DNA of 64,000 nt from an uncultured Lachnospiraceae bacterium (GTDB lineage: Bacteria > Bacillota > Clostridia > Lachnospirales > Lachnospiraceae). Shown one piece after another: positions 45,204 to 55,762 of this stretch. Positions within the stretch are counted from its first letter, which is position 1; each line of letters begins with the position of its first letter. A program made the position numbers and the translations under genes. The notes under the pieces are model-generated. The model was not told where the DNA came from. It ran no database searches and saw only the letters and a program-made list of their open reading frames with translations. The DNA lies in contig CAQGLR010000016.1 in NCBI GenBank assembly GCA_948794795.1, positions 23,165 to 87,164 of the forward strand. Reading direction: 5' to 3'.

Positions 45204-46541
45204 TTACCCAAGACTTTCCATCCATAGTTTTTTCTTAAATAAAATAATTGAAATTAACAGGCGTACGCATTCTTCCAGTGACAGCAGAAAATATACATAA
45301 GGTATTCCAAGTTTTAATATAAATGCCCCCAGGCAGCTTAATGGCACTCCAAAAAGCCATGTACCAATAAAGTCAATGCACATTATATAGCTTGTCTTAC
45401 CTCCGCTCCGTATAATTCCCCCGCCCAGTATCATATTCTGTACTTTAACTGGTGAAACCAGTGCAAATACCACAAGTATCTGGAATGCAGTTTCTTTCAC
45501 TTCTTGTTCTACATTATAAATATTAACATAACTTTTCCCTGATAAAATTAATAATATTGATAATATTACAGAACCATACAGGCCATAAAGCATTAACTTT
45601 TTGGATTCTTTATATGCCCTGTCATATTCCTTATTGCCAAGGAACTTTCCAATAATAATACCTGCGGCCTGTGAAAGCCCGCTTAATGCACCTATAAGCA
45701 ATGTTTGTACAGGTACTGTCAGTGTCATTGCAGCACATGGTTTTGTACCAATATTTCCATAAACCGCTGTATAAATATTTTCCCCAAAACTCCAGAAAAA
45801 TTCACAAATAATAATTGGCAATAAAATACTAATATATTGTTTCTTCCTTTCACCGCTGAAACGCCATACAAAAACAGGCTTTATCTTTTTTAATGTAAAT
45901 TTTGCCATAAAGTAAAGTATTAAAATAAATGAAGCAGACTGTGAAACTACAGTTGCTATTGCTGCACCCTTTACACCCATTTCTGGCATGCCAGCCTTTC
46001 CAAAAATTAAAATATAATTTAATAATGTATTTAGAATTACTGATATTATACTGGCATATAAAGGATATTTTGCTGTATCCAGGCAGCGCATTAACGTAGC
46101 ACATATTGTACTGGCAGCAAGTGGCAGGTAAGATATTGAAATTATACGCAGGTATCCTGCAGCTATCTGTTTTGTAACACTATCTTTTGTATAAAAATGC
46201 ATAATGTATTCTGGAAAAACAAGGCATAATATACTAAATATTATTGAAAGTCCTGCAGCTATAAATAAGTTTGAAAAAAAACTTCTGTTCGTTTCCCTCT
46301 CATTCTTCTGTCCTATATATTGCGAAACCATAATTCCTGCTGCCGCTGCAACAGCTGACAGAAGCACAGAATACATTGATGAAAACTTTGCCCCAAGCCC
46401 TACACCTGCAATACTGTTACTTCCAAGTTTCCCAATCATAAGCTGGTCAATTACCCCGAAAGATGACTGCAGTAATGATTGTAATGTAACTGGCAAAGCA
46501 ATTCCTGCTACATTTTTATAAAAATTCTTATTATTATCCAT
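45204..46541 (-). CDS. MATE-family multidrug/solute exporter
   Basis: A 445-aa membrane protein with about 12 hydrophobic segments. GIALPVTLQSLLQSSFGVIDQLMIGKLGSNSIAGVGLG is the classical MATE start, and the second half repeats the pattern (ENIYTAVYGNIGTKPCAAMTLTVPVQ). It exports a cationic compound in exchange for Na+ or H+; the substrate is unknown. It overlaps the preceding LacI gene by one base (TAATG), with GGAGGG upstream, so the regulator and exporter are cotranscribed. Confidence 0.9.
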   Translation of the reverse strand: MDNNKNFYKNVAGIALPVTLQSLLQSSFGVIDQLMIGKLGSNSIAGVGLGAKFSSMYSVLLSAVAAAAGIMVSQYIGQKNERETNRSFFSNLFIAAGLSIIFSILCLVFPEYIMHFYTKDSVTKQIAAGYLRIISISYLPLAASTICATLMRCLDTAKYPLYASIISVILNTLLNYILIFGKAGMPEMGVKGAAIATVVSQSASFILILYFMAKFTLKKIKPVFVWRFSGERKKQYISILLPIIICEFFWSFGENIYTAVYGNIGTKPCAAMTLTVPVQTLLIGALSGLSQAAGIIIGKFLGNKEYDRAYKESKKLMLYGLYGSVILSILLILSGKSYVNIYNVEQEVKETAFQILVVFALVSPVKVQNMILGGGIIRSGGKTSYIMCIDFIGTWLFGVPLSCLGAFILKLGIPYVYFLLSLEECVRLLISIILFKKKLWMESLG

Positions 46542-47554
46542 TATAGCCCTCCTATTTTCCTGACACTTGAACGTATAACAAGGCTTGTTGGAAGTATTAC
46601 TGATGTCCTGTTATAAATACCTTGTTTCATTTCTATTAGTATTTCTACTGCTATTCTTGCACGTTCCTTTTTATCCTGTTTTATTGTAGTCAGTGACGGA
46701 TATATCCTTTCACACCAGAAACTGTCATCAAACCCTATAACAGACATATCCTTTGGTACATTTAACCCTTGTTCCTGTAATTTATAAACAAGCTCTGCTG
46801 CATAAAAATCAGATACTGCAAAAACTGCTGTATATTGCAGTATCTTTGAGAAATTTTCTATGTAAAAAATATCCCTTTCTTCTTTTTTCTGTGGTATCTC
46901 CCAAAAATCCGCCTGGTTTCCTTCCATTCCTGCCATAAACCCGTCAATACGCTCTCTATCCATGCAAATATAATTGTCTGCAATACAAAGCACTTTCTTA
47001 TGCCCCATTTGTTTTAAATAACTCCCTGCTTTAAAACCACCTCCATAATTATCAACTATAATATTACAGACCTGTCCTGTTTCTTCCAGATATCCGTCAT
47101 ATACTACAAACGGGATATGCATATTCTCACGGAGTTTAATGTATTCCTGTTCACAAAACCCAATTATAACCAGACCTTCCATATTCCACATAGATGCAAT
47201 TTTTATAATTTCGTTCCAGTCAGTTAAAACCTTTACAAGCATAAAATAACCTGCCTTGTCAAGTTCTGCTGATAATGCATCTAACGATGCCGAAATAAAA
47301 CCATCTTCCAGTACACGGTTCTCATATTTTTCATGGTTATTAATAATTACACCAACAATCCTTGAATTATTCTGCGCCAGCAATATACCTGCCATATCTG
47401 GTATATAACCTCTTTCTTCTATAAGCTTTTGTACACGTTTTACTGTTTCATCTGAAACCTTTTTAGTTTTACCATGGATTACATTAGAAACTGTTGCTGT
47501 ACTTAAACCAAGTTCTTCTGCAATATCAATTATCCTTACTCTTTCCTGCCTCAT
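46541..47554 (-). CDS. LacI-family regulator cotranscribed with the MATE exporter
   Basis: A 337-aa LacI/GalR protein with HTH IIDIAEELGLSTATVSNVIHGKTKKVS and an effector domain showing NSRIVGVIINNHEKYENRVLEDGF, MSVIGFDDSFWCERIYPSLTTIKQ and LPTSLVIRSSV. It probably represses itself and the downstream MATE gene; a candidate operator lies 65 bp upstream (47620-47635). The coupling of a sugar-type repressor to a MATE exporter is less common than to sugar genes. Confidence 0.9.
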   Translation of the reverse strand: MRQERVRIIDIAEELGLSTATVSNVIHGKTKKVSDETVKRVQKLIEERGYIPDMAGILLAQNNSRIVGVIINNHEKYENRVLEDGFISASLDALSAELDKAGYFMLVKVLTDWNEIIKIASMWNMEGLVIIGFCEQEYIKLRENMHIPFVVYDGYLEETGQVCNIIVDNYGGGFKAGSYLKQMGHKKVLCIADNYICMDRERIDGFMAGMEGNQADFWEIPQKKEERDIFYIENFSKILQYTAVFAVSDFYAAELVYKLQEQGLNVPKDMSVIGFDDSFWCERIYPSLTTIKQDKKERARIAVEILIEMKQGIYNRTSVILPTSLVIRSSVRKIGGL

Positions 47555-47619
47555 ATATCACGCCTCCTTATACTTAAGGTATTTTTTAATCTTAATGGAA
47601 ACCTGCCATATTTACAATA

Positions 47620-47635
47620 GGTTAAACGCGTAACC
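47620..47635. promoter_or_regulatory. Candidate LacI-type operator
   Basis: GGTTAAACGCGTAACC: GGTTA and TAACC arms around a centre containing CG, fitting LacI-family sites. It lies between the divergent LacI and YesM genes, so it may serve autoregulation. Weak, single-site evidence. Confidence 0.4.
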
Positions 47636-47686
47636 TGTTCTAAAAATAATACTGCTTATTTAGTATATTTTCATAAAAAGATATAA

Positions 47687-47715
47687 TTGCCAGAATAAAT
47701 TCTTTGTGATATTAT
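47687..47715 (+). promoter_or_regulatory. Candidate sigma-A promoter of the YesM/YesN operon
   Basis: TTGCCA (47687-47692), 17 bp, TATTAT (47710-47715), about 30 bp upstream of the kinase start. Confidence 0.5.
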
Positions 47716-47746
47716 AACAATAGACAAAAGCAGGAGGAAACTATAA

Positions 47747-49489
47747 ATGTTTAGTAAGTTTAGGGATTTTAATTCCAGGTCCAAAATCAGGCGCCAGATA
47801 AACCATATATTTCTTATATCAGTTATTGTCCCTGTGCTTACCCTTGGTACATTTTCAGCATTTTATATAAGAAACCTTATGCTTGGACATTATACCAGGC
47901 AGTTACATGCAGATGGTGTACGTGTTAATTCTATATTATTTGAACTTACTACTTCAATATACAGCTCAATAGAATCTATCTATAAAAATACTGGTTATAT
48001 GTTACTGCTGGGGTCAGATTTCAGTACAGAAAAACAACATGAAAATTACACTTCATTATACAACCATATGGACTATCTCCAGAAAAATGCAGCCTCAATT
48101 TCATTTATACATATATATACCAATAATCCAGATATCAAAACCAGCCCGCTTATATCTTATATTGACAATTACTCTGGACAGGACTGGTATAACAATATAC
48201 CTGCCAAAAGCTTTGAGGCATGGGAACGCAGCACAAGGACAAATAATTACGGGCAGGAAATTACTGAACTATGTTTTGTCCAGAAATTAGGCGTAGTTTC
48301 TGATAAATACTCTGCTTATATGGTATTATGCCTTGACAATAATTACTTAAAAAACCGTATAGAACAAGGCAGTTATAAAATTACAGCTTCAGTTAATAAT
48401 AAAAATTTATTTTATTCTTCTGATGTACAGGATACCAGTAACACAATTCCTGAAAATAATAAAAAAGAACTTACAAATATTTTATCTTTTAAATCATATA
48501 AAACTAATAATATTTTTTATATAGGAATAACAGACTGTTCAGCATATCCAGCAATTAACAGGTTTACTATAGTTTATACTGGAATTATCCTGCTTCTTAC
48601 AATAATTCCATCAATTATTATAATTTCATTTTCTGCATTTTTTGGAAACCGTACCAATACATTAAAATGTGCAATGCACCAGGCAAGTCTTGGGGATTAT
48701 GATATTATTGATAATTTCAAGGGTGATGATGAACTCTCGGACACATTTAACTATTTAAAAGCTACAGTAGAAACTATTAAAAAAAATACTGCCATTTATT
48801 ATGAAACACTTATTAATAACCAGCGCCTTGCCAATAAGCAGCAGCAGATGGAATATAATATGCTTGCAAGCCAGATTAACCCGCACTTTCTGTATAATAC
48901 CCTTGAAACAATAAGGGTACAGGCACTTACAGAGAACTGCATGAATGTAGTTTCCTCTATTAACCTGCTTGGCAAATCTATGCATTATGTGCTTGAAAAT
49001 ACAGGTAATAATACAACAACACTTGAAAGCGAGCTTGACTATATTAAGACATATCTTGCAATACAGAAACTGCGCTTTGGCGACAGGGTAAATGCTGTTT
49101 TTGAAATTGAAGACAGCTGCCAGTTATATTCAATATATATACTTCCGCTGCTTTTACAGCCAATAGTTGAAAATGCCATAATACATGGACTTGAAAATAT
49201 TTATGGAAAGGGATATATAACAATTTCTATTAAAAATGATAAAGATATACTATTTATTTCTATTAAGGATAATGGCAATGGAATGGATTCTGAAACTTTG
49301 AAACAAGTCCGCTGTAAACTTGAATCAGATGAACAGGAAAATACTAAAAGCATTGGACTATTTAATATAAACCAGAGAATTAAGCTTTATTATGGAAATG
49401 AATACTGCCTGTCAATAAATAGTACTGCTGGTGAAGGAACAGAAGTTACTATGTCATTACCATATTCTTTAATATACAGGGGGGAATAA
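47747..49489 (+). CDS. YesM-type sensor histidine kinase
   Basis: A 580-aa membrane kinase. The first membrane segment is near residues 20-45 (NHIFLISVIVPVLTLGTFSAFYI) and the second near 270-295 (YTGIILLLTIIPSIIIISF), enclosing an extracellular sensor of about 225 residues. A HAMP-like linker follows, then the phospho-acceptor block ASQINPHFLYNTLETI near residue 380 and a HATPase domain with PLLLQPIVENAIIHGLEN and KDNGNGMD. This LytS/YesM class phosphorylates the YesN-type regulator encoded 3 nt downstream. The adjacent LplABC-type importer suggests a carbohydrate signal. Confidence 0.92.
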   Translation: MFSKFRDFNSRSKIRRQINHIFLISVIVPVLTLGTFSAFYIRNLMLGHYTRQLHADGVRVNSILFELTTSIYSSIESIYKNTGYMLLLGSDFSTEKQHENYTSLYNHMDYLQKNAASISFIHIYTNNPDIKTSPLISYIDNYSGQDWYNNIPAKSFEAWERSTRTNNYGQEITELCFVQKLGVVSDKYSAYMVLCLDNNYLKNRIEQGSYKITASVNNKNLFYSSDVQDTSNTIPENNKKELTNILSFKSYKTNNIFYIGITDCSAYPAINRFTIVYTGIILLLTIIPSIIIISFSAFFGNRTNTLKCAMHQASLGDYDIIDNFKGDDELSDTFNYLKATVETIKKNTAIYYETLINNQRLANKQQQMEYNMLASQINPHFLYNTLETIRVQALTENCMNVVSSINLLGKSMHYVLENTGNNTTTLESELDYIKTYLAIQKLRFGDRVNAVFEIEDSCQLYSIYILPLLLQPIVENAIIHGLENIYGKGYITISIKNDKDILFISIKDNGNGMDSETLKQVRCKLESDEQENTKSIGLFNINQRIKLYYGNEYCLSINSTAGEGTEVTMSLPYSLIYRGE

Positions 49490-49491
49490 CA

Positions 49492-51033
49492 ATGGACAAA
49501 CAACTTTTAAATGTTTTATTTGCAGATGATGAACAATTAATAAGACAAGGTCTCCGTTATACTATTAACTGGGAAGAAGCAGGTTTTTTTATATGTGGGG
49601 AAGCAGAAAATGGTGAAGAAACATTAGAAAAAATTGACAAATATAACCCAGACCTTGTTATACTTGATATACGTATGCCAGGAATCTATGGGACAGAACT
49701 TATGAAAACTGCCAGAAGCAATAATTTTAAAGGGGAATTTGTTATATTATCGGGTTATTCCGATTTTAATTATGCACAGACTGCAATGCGCTATGGTGCA
49801 ATTAGTTACCTGACCAAACCAATTAATTCAGATGAACTTCTTTCTATAGTCATTACTGCAAAAGAAAAAATCCTTAATAAAATCTCTGGACAGAACTGCA
49901 TAGAAAGTTATGCCAATAAAGCAAAACCTGCAATATTAAAAGATTTATTAGAAAATGGAAATATTGATGCTAATATTGATTATGGACAGCTTGGCATTTC
50001 TTCTTCTATATACCAGGTTGTACTTTATGAAAGTTATACGCCATACTACAATTCTTACAGCCTTGCCAGGCTGCTTAATATAGCAGACATAAAAAATACT
50101 TTTGAATATATTACTATAGACAGCCATAATGTAATACTTTTAAAAGGAAATTATGCAATAGACAGTTTTGAGAGATGCCTTAAACACTACAGGACTGGTA
50201 CACAAAAAGGTTCTCCTCTTGATTTTTTATTTATTACATATGGTCCTGTGGTTTCAAATTTAAACAATATACATGAATCATATGAAACATGCTGTAAACT
50301 TATGGACAAAAGATTTTTTTGCACACCAAACCAGCATGTACTGTCATATAAAGACCTTCCTGCACTGTCAGGGACTGGAATTAAACTTGACCCACAGTTA
50401 ATTAATTCATATAGTAATGATTTTATAAATTTTCTCCAGGCTTTTAACCGCAGGGAAATTAAAGAACTTTTAAACAATCTTAAAGAAACATTGATAAACT
50501 GCAATAATACACCTGAAAGCATAAAATATTTCCTTATTGATATTTTCCTGCAGATAAAACAGGCAATAATAAATAATTATTATACTCTTAATATACCTTT
50601 TGCACATAATGCTGCAATTATTGAAACACTGTCTAATAAATCTTATATGTATGAGATTTTTGCTTATTTTAATGAACAGTTTGAAATGATTATACATGCA
50701 ATTGGCAATAATTCAAGTAAAAGTATATTAGAAGATATTATATATTATATACATCATAATTACCAGAATGATTTGAAACTTGAAATGCTAGCAAAGCTTT
50801 TTGGATATAATAATTCTTATCTTGGAAAACTGTTTAAAGAAAAAACAGGCAAAAGTTTTAATAATTATCTTGAATGTGTAAGAATAGAAAATGCAGCAAA
50901 ACTTTTAGATACTACATGTCTTAAAATATATGAAATATCTGCCAGGACAGGCTATAAGGATGTAGATTATTTCCAGAAAAAATTTAAAAAAATTATGGGT
51001 GTAACCCCTACCCAGTACAGATATAAGAAGTGA
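49492..51033 (+). CDS. YesN-type response regulator with AraC DNA-binding domain
   Basis: A 513-aa regulator. The receiver domain (NVLFADDEQLIRQGLRYTI at the start, phospho-Asp in DLVILDIRMPG near 56, Lys in YLTKPINSDEL near 106) is followed by a long middle region and a C-terminal AraC HTH pair (LEMLAKLFGYNNSYLGKLFKEKTGKSFNNYL, ARTGYKDVDYFQKKFKKIMGVTPTQYR). It likely activates the nearby importer and perhaps the YesL-like gene. Its stop codon lies inside the stem of the terminator at 51025-51056. Confidence 0.93.
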   Translation: MDKQLLNVLFADDEQLIRQGLRYTINWEEAGFFICGEAENGEETLEKIDKYNPDLVILDIRMPGIYGTELMKTARSNNFKGEFVILSGYSDFNYAQTAMRYGAISYLTKPINSDELLSIVITAKEKILNKISGQNCIESYANKAKPAILKDLLENGNIDANIDYGQLGISSSIYQVVLYESYTPYYNSYSLARLLNIADIKNTFEYITIDSHNVILLKGNYAIDSFERCLKHYRTGTQKGSPLDFLFITYGPVVSNLNNIHESYETCCKLMDKRFFCTPNQHVLSYKDLPALSGTGIKLDPQLINSYSNDFINFLQAFNRREIKELLNNLKETLINCNNTPESIKYFLIDIFLQIKQAIINNYYTLNIPFAHNAAIIETLSNKSYMYEIFAYFNEQFEMIIHAIGNNSSKSILEDIIYYIHHNYQNDLKLEMLAKLFGYNNSYLGKLFKEKTGKSFNNYLECVRIENAAKLLDTTCLKIYEISARTGYKDVDYFQKKFKKIMGVTPTQYRYKK

Positions 51034-51056
51034 ACGCTTAAGCGTCCACTTCTTTT
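51025..51056 (+). terminator. Terminator of the YesM/YesN operon
   Basis: AAGAAGTG (51025-51032) pairs with CACTTCTT (51047-51054), with an inner ACGCT/AGCGT stem, then TTTTC. The stop TGA of the response regulator is part of the stem. Confidence 0.75.
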
Positions 51057-51121
51057 CTATACAATATAAAATTAATACAAGTAAACTTTTATGCCCCGCT
51101 TTACATCTGCGTGGATAAAAT

Positions 51122-52903
51122 TTACTGTGCTGCTTTTGCTTCCTCAAATGCCTTATACTGGTCTTCGCAGTTCTGCTTATCAACTTCAAATACCTGCTCA
51201 TAACCAAGGCCATTTGCTGTTGTCTGCATTTCTTCTAATAAGCTGTTAAATTCTTTTTCATCTTTTGCAAATACCATTTTCCATGAATACTCAACAATAG
51301 TCTGTTTACACTGTTCTTTAATTGCACTTATATCTGTAGAATATTCTGGCGTTGCATAATTTGTCCCAGGAAGTACAAGAAGCTTGCCTGTACTGTTTAA
51401 TCTTTCAATAGCTGTTGAAGCATTATCATTGTGTTCTGACCAGTCTTTTGAAAGCTCTGTAGCTGTTTTATTCTGGTAATCTTCCCATCTTAAATATGTG
51501 TAGTACATATTATCTTTATCTGGGTTTGTATCAAGCAGGCCAAGGCTCTTATAATTAAGTGCTGAACCACCTTCTGTCCATGTACCGCCGCCCCATTCAT
51601 CAGGTACTTTAAGGTTTTCTTCTTTTGTTACAAATGCTTTGTCACCAAATTCTGTTAATACAGGCTTGCCATCTTTCATTTCCCATGTAAGGCCTTCTGG
51701 ACCGCATGAATTGCTTTGTATAACACATCCCATCTCAACACCTTCTGGTGAATAGAGCCAGTCAATAAAGTCTGCCATTCTCTGTGGGTCTTTTGCCTTG
51801 CTGCCTATCATTATGCCGCATCCCATTTTGCCATAAGGCATAGAACCGTAAGTAAGACACTGCATATCATCAATAGTTGCTGTAGCAAAACCTTTACCTT
51901 TTGAAGTATGCTCATCTGTATTATACTGGCCTGCACCAAGCCATGGCCATAATGAATATAAAATCTGCCCGTCTTTATATTTATTGGCTAAAGTATCATA
52001 ATCCTATGTTGTAGATTCTGGGTCCATAAGCCCTTTCTGGTTTGCATCAAACAGGAATTTAAGGCTCTTTATATAAATACCATCACTGTCAATATCACTT
52101 TGGATATCTGTTCCGTCAACTTTTGCCATACAGAAACCGACATTCTGGTACCCATAAAGTGCACACAGCCCAGTTGCATTCTGCATAACATCAGAATCCC
52201 AGTCCTTAAATAATGAAAGTGCATATGTCTTTTTACCTGAATCACTTTCAGTTGCTTTGTTCTGCATTTCATAAAGCACATCAAGCAGACTATCCATATC
52301 TTTTATTGCAGGATATCCAATCTCTTTGTAAATATCCCATCTAAGTGATGGGGAATTAGTTGCTTCATTAGCATCACAAGGTTCTGTTGCCTTCTGGTTG
52401 CTTACTTCACTTGGAATTGCCCATACACCATCTTTTTCTGCAAGCTTGCTTGCTTCAGTATATGCATTTTCACATTTTTTAAGATTTTCACAATCCTTTA
52501 TATAATCTTTCATATCTAATACAAGCTCTGCCTGTACCAAATCTTTAAGACGGCTCTGGTCAAGGTTTGTAATAATAATATCACCAAGGTTGCCATTAGC
52601 TGAACGTGTCTGGAATAATGTATCACCACCACCTGCCACATTTGGTGCAATAATATTAAGCTTCATATTAAACTTATCTTTTACAATTTTACCAAACCAT
52701 CCACTCTGTTCACCCTGGAAATTAGCAAGGCTGTCAAAAACATCTATTGTAATCTCTTCCTCATAAGGTCCTCCATGTTTTGAACCACTAGCCGTATTTT
52801 TACTGCTGCCACCTTCATCATTGCCGCATCCTGCCAGTGATGCCATTGCAACAGTAAGGCTAAGCACTGTAACTGCAGCTTTCTTTAAAACTCCTTTTTT
52901 CAT
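51122..52903 (-). pseudogene. LplA/YtcQ-type substrate-binding lipoprotein interrupted by an in-frame amber codon
   Basis: One frame runs from ATG 52903 to the stop at 51122 (594 codons), broken only by TAG at 52006-52004. The N-terminal piece has a lipobox (MASLAGCGND) and a solute-binding start; it ends DPESTT-stop, and the frame continues DYDTLANKYKDGQILY into the C-terminal piece (MIGSKAKDPQRMADFIDWLYSPEGVEMGC). A single change of CAG (Gln) to TAG would explain it. Both halves remain undamaged, so the event is recent, a sequencing error or read-through. A restart at ATG 51865 would lack a signal peptide. It is the binding protein of the LplB/LplC-type permeases just upstream. Confidence 0.85.
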
Positions 52904-52940
52904 TACTTTACCTCCATAATTTTATATTTTATTCTACGTA

Positions 52941-53867
52941 TTAACCCTTAACTGCCCCTATCATCATACCTTTTACAAAATGTTTCTGGAACATAGGATA
53001 TATAAATAAAATCGGCAGTACAACTATAACTGATATTGTCATACGTATTGATGTTGGTGTCTGCTGTGTGGCAAGATTGGCAACTGCCTGCACTGAACCA
53101 CTTGATTTAACAAGGGTTGCAAGTGAACTTGCCTGGTTAAGGTATGTATAAAGCAGATACTGCAGGGAATACAGTTTCTGGTCAGTTATATAAATCAATG
53201 TATCCTGGAATGAATTCCATTGTCCTACCGCTGCCCATATTGCTACAGTTGCAAGAATTGGTGTGCTTGAAGGAAGCGCTACTTTAAAAAACTTTGTAAA
53301 CACTCCTGCACCATCAATTTCTGCCGCTTCAAATAAAGACGGAGGTATTGATTCTACATATGTTTTTACCATTATTATATTAAATGGCTGGACAATAGCT
53401 GGAATAATATATACCCAGAATGTATTTGTCAGATGCAGGTTTTTCATAGTCATAAACATTGGTATAAGACCTGCATTAAAGTACATTGTAATAACAATAA
53501 CACGGTACCATAATTTACGGTGCCACATTTTCTCCTGTGTAAACATAAATCCCAGAAATGCAGATGCAAGTACTGTACATGCAGCACCAAGTACTGTCCT
53601 TCCAACAGAAACAAGTACCGCATAAGACAATCCACTCAGTTTAAAAACTTCTATATAATTCTGGAACTGTATACTTTTTGGAAGAAAATTTATATCTCCC
53701 GCTGCACTCAGGTCATTAGCACTGATTGAATTAATAATCAGGTAATAAAATGGATAGGCGCATATTAATGTAAATACTCCAAAAAGAAAATAATTACATA
53801 TATGGAATGCATAATCCCATAGAGTCATTTTATGTTTTACTGGAACTTCCATATCTTCTTTCTTCAC
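52941..53867 (-). CDS. ABC importer permease, LplC/YtcP-type
   Basis: A 308-aa permease with six membrane segments (first near 20-42) and EAA loop SLFEAAEIDGAGVFTKFFKVALPS near residue 185. It ends MMIGAVKG, the common C-terminus of this class. Together with the LplB-type gene it forms the channel of a complex-sugar importer of the YesM/YesN-regulated kind. The start is GTG 53867 with GGAGG about 10 nt upstream; ATG 53852 is an alternative. Confidence 0.87.
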   Translation of the reverse strand: MKKEDMEVPVKHKMTLWDYAFHICNYFLFGVFTLICAYPFYYLIINSISANDLSAAGDINFLPKSIQFQNYIEVFKLSGLSYAVLVSVGRTVLGAACTVLASAFLGFMFTQEKMWHRKLWYRVIVITMYFNAGLIPMFMTMKNLHLTNTFWVYIIPAIVQPFNIIMVKTYVESIPPSLFEAAEIDGAGVFTKFFKVALPSSTPILATVAIWAAVGQWNSFQDTLIYITDQKLYSLQYLLYTYLNQASSLATLVKSSGSVQAVANLATQQTPTSIRMTISVIVVLPILFIYPMFQKHFVKGMMIGAVKG

Positions 53868-53882
53868 TTCCGCACCCCCTCC

Positions 53883-54821
53883 TTATAAAATACTTTCGCC
53901 TCTGGTTTTCTTTGATACAAAATTAACAACAGCAAGCAGCGTCACACTTACAAAACTTTTTAAAATACCTATTGCTGTGGCAAGAGAAAGGCTTTTTCCT
54001 GTCATACCTATATTGTACACATACAAATCAAGAACCTGGATATTCTGTTTATTAAATGAGTTCTGGAATACAAAATACTGGTCCATTCCATTATTAAGAA
54101 AATTTGCTACATTTAACATTAACATAACAAAATATGTTGGCATAATCAAAGGAATTGTTATATTTTTAATCCTTTGCCACCTGCCTGCACCATCTACATT
54201 TGCAGCATCATAAAGTTCAGGGTCAATTCCTGCAATACCTGCAAGATACATAATTGCTCCCCATCCAAGCCCTTTCCATGTACTCCATAAAATCATCTGA
54301 AGCCATACATGTTTATCACTGTCAAGTATTTTCAATGGTTCTGAAATTACTCCCATATCCTGTAAAAGTGAATTTAACATTCCTGTTGAAGAAAACAGAC
54401 AGAACGCAACAGAATATACAAGCGTCCAGCTTATAAAGTTTGGCAAAGTTGTCAGTGTCTGGACAAGATTTTTAAACCACTTGCATTTTACTTCGTTCAG
54501 AAAAACAGCAAATAAAACTGGGAAAAAAGAAGTAGCTATTGAAAGCAGGCTCATTGCAAATGTATTTTTCATTACTATCAAAAGCTGTCTTACCTGTGTA
54601 GGATTACTAAATAATGATTTAAACCATTTTAATCCTACAAAATCACACTGTGACAGTTTTAATGGGGCTTTGTAATCATACAATGCATATACCCATCCAT
54701 ATAAAGGAAAATAAGAAAATAAAAAAACCAGTATAAGGAATGGCACTATACATAAAAACAGCCTGTACTTCTCTGTCCCTTTACCCCCATGATGCTTTTT
54801 TTCTTGACTTCCAACTATCAT
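53883..54821 (-). CDS. ABC importer permease, LplB/YtcQ-partner type
   Basis: A 312-aa permease with six membrane segments, beginning YRLFLCIVPFLILVFLFSYFPLYGWVYALYDY. The EAA loop reads GIDPELYDAANVDGAGRWQRIKNITIP near residue 210. First gene of the importer operon. ATG 54821 is preferred because GGGGAG lies 8 nt upstream; GTG 54830 would leave no spacing. No ATPase gene is nearby, as usual for this subfamily. Confidence 0.87.
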   Translation of the reverse strand: MIVGSQEKKHHGGKGTEKYRLFLCIVPFLILVFLFSYFPLYGWVYALYDYKAPLKLSQCDFVGLKWFKSLFSNPTQVRQLLIVMKNTFAMSLLSIATSFFPVLFAVFLNEVKCKWFKNLVQTLTTLPNFISWTLVYSVAFCLFSSTGMLNSLLQDMGVISEPLKILDSDKHVWLQMILWSTWKGLGWGAIMYLAGIAGIDPELYDAANVDGAGRWQRIKNITIPLIMPTYFVMLMLNVANFLNNGMDQYFVFQNSFNKQNIQVLDLYVYNIGMTGKSLSLATAIGILKSFVSVTLLAVVNFVSKKTRGESIL

Positions 54822-55084
54822 TTCATACACTCCCCTTTCTTTAAAATTTATTACAGCCTGTATCTATATAATTTTACAATAACTGTAACAAATATAATTT
54901 TACAAAAACATACAAAAGCCATCTACCAGATATTTTCAAGCCATATATACTGTTATTTTCAATTTTTATAATATAACCTGGAATTTTTACTGGAACAAAA
55001 ATAGAAAAAATACCATACCATATATTTTATAAAAGTGCAATAATCAGAGTATAAAAACGCATTTTGTAAAAATGGAGGGACATT

Positions 55085-55702
55085 ATGAGAATACGGATGG
55101 AAAATCCACTATTTGAATTTATAAATACAACAGTAAATTTTATTGCTTTAAACTTTTTATTCCTAATTACCTGCATACCTGTTATTACTATTGGTCCTGC
55201 TGTTGCTGCACTTTACCAGGTACTTTTAAGGGAAGCCAGGGGTGAGAATGGATACCTTTGCAGCACATACCTTAAACATTTTAAAGAAATGTTCCTGCAG
55301 GGCATAGCAGTTTTTATTTTTTATATAGCAGCATTATTTATATCAACTTTCACAGCCGTCTTCTGGGGCAGCATGGGAGGCACACTTTCTATAGTTATAA
55401 CCGTTTTGCTTGTACTGGTTTCTGTTGTTATAATTTCAAGTATGCTTTACGTATTCCCTCTTATGGCACGTCTTGACAACAGTATTAAACAGACAGTTAA
55501 AAATGCATTTATAATAGCATTAAGCAATCCTGTATTAACAGTTGTTCTGCTTCTCTTACATATTACTGTTATAAGCCTCCTGTGCTTTGTCCCTTATATG
55601 AAAATATTTATGCTTATATCCGGTTTTGCATTTTTTGCATTTTGTTTTGCATTTATTTATACAAAATTATTCAGGAAATACGAAGCTGTTGCAGAAAATT
55701 AG
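55085..55702 (+). CDS. YesL-family (DUF624) membrane protein
   Basis: A 205-aa protein with five to six hydrophobic segments. NPLFEFINTTVNFIALNFLFLITCIPVITIGPAVAALYQVLL is the typical DUF624/YesL N-terminus. Members sit beside YesMN-type systems and sugar importers; their function is unknown. GGAGGG lies 6 nt upstream of ATG. It is divergent from the importer operon across a 260-bp gap and is ended by a strong terminator. Confidence 0.88.
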   Translation: MRIRMENPLFEFINTTVNFIALNFLFLITCIPVITIGPAVAALYQVLLREARGENGYLCSTYLKHFKEMFLQGIAVFIFYIAALFISTFTAVFWGSMGGTLSIVITVLLVLVSVVIISSMLYVFPLMARLDNSIKQTVKNAFIIALSNPVLTVVLLLLHITVISLLCFVPYMKIFMLISGFAFFAFCFAFIYTKLFRKYEAVAEN

Positions 55703-55762
55703 TTTTCTGCTGTTTATTTAATTGCCTGTCCAGTTTTTTATAAACTTATAGTTATTTTATTT

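Noticed and set aside
52004..52006. TAG as a pyrrolysine or other recoded sense codon
   Set aside because: A substrate-binding lipoprotein is not a known recoded family, the position fits Gln by one base change, and other genes here stop normally at TAG. Nonsense mutation or error is simpler.
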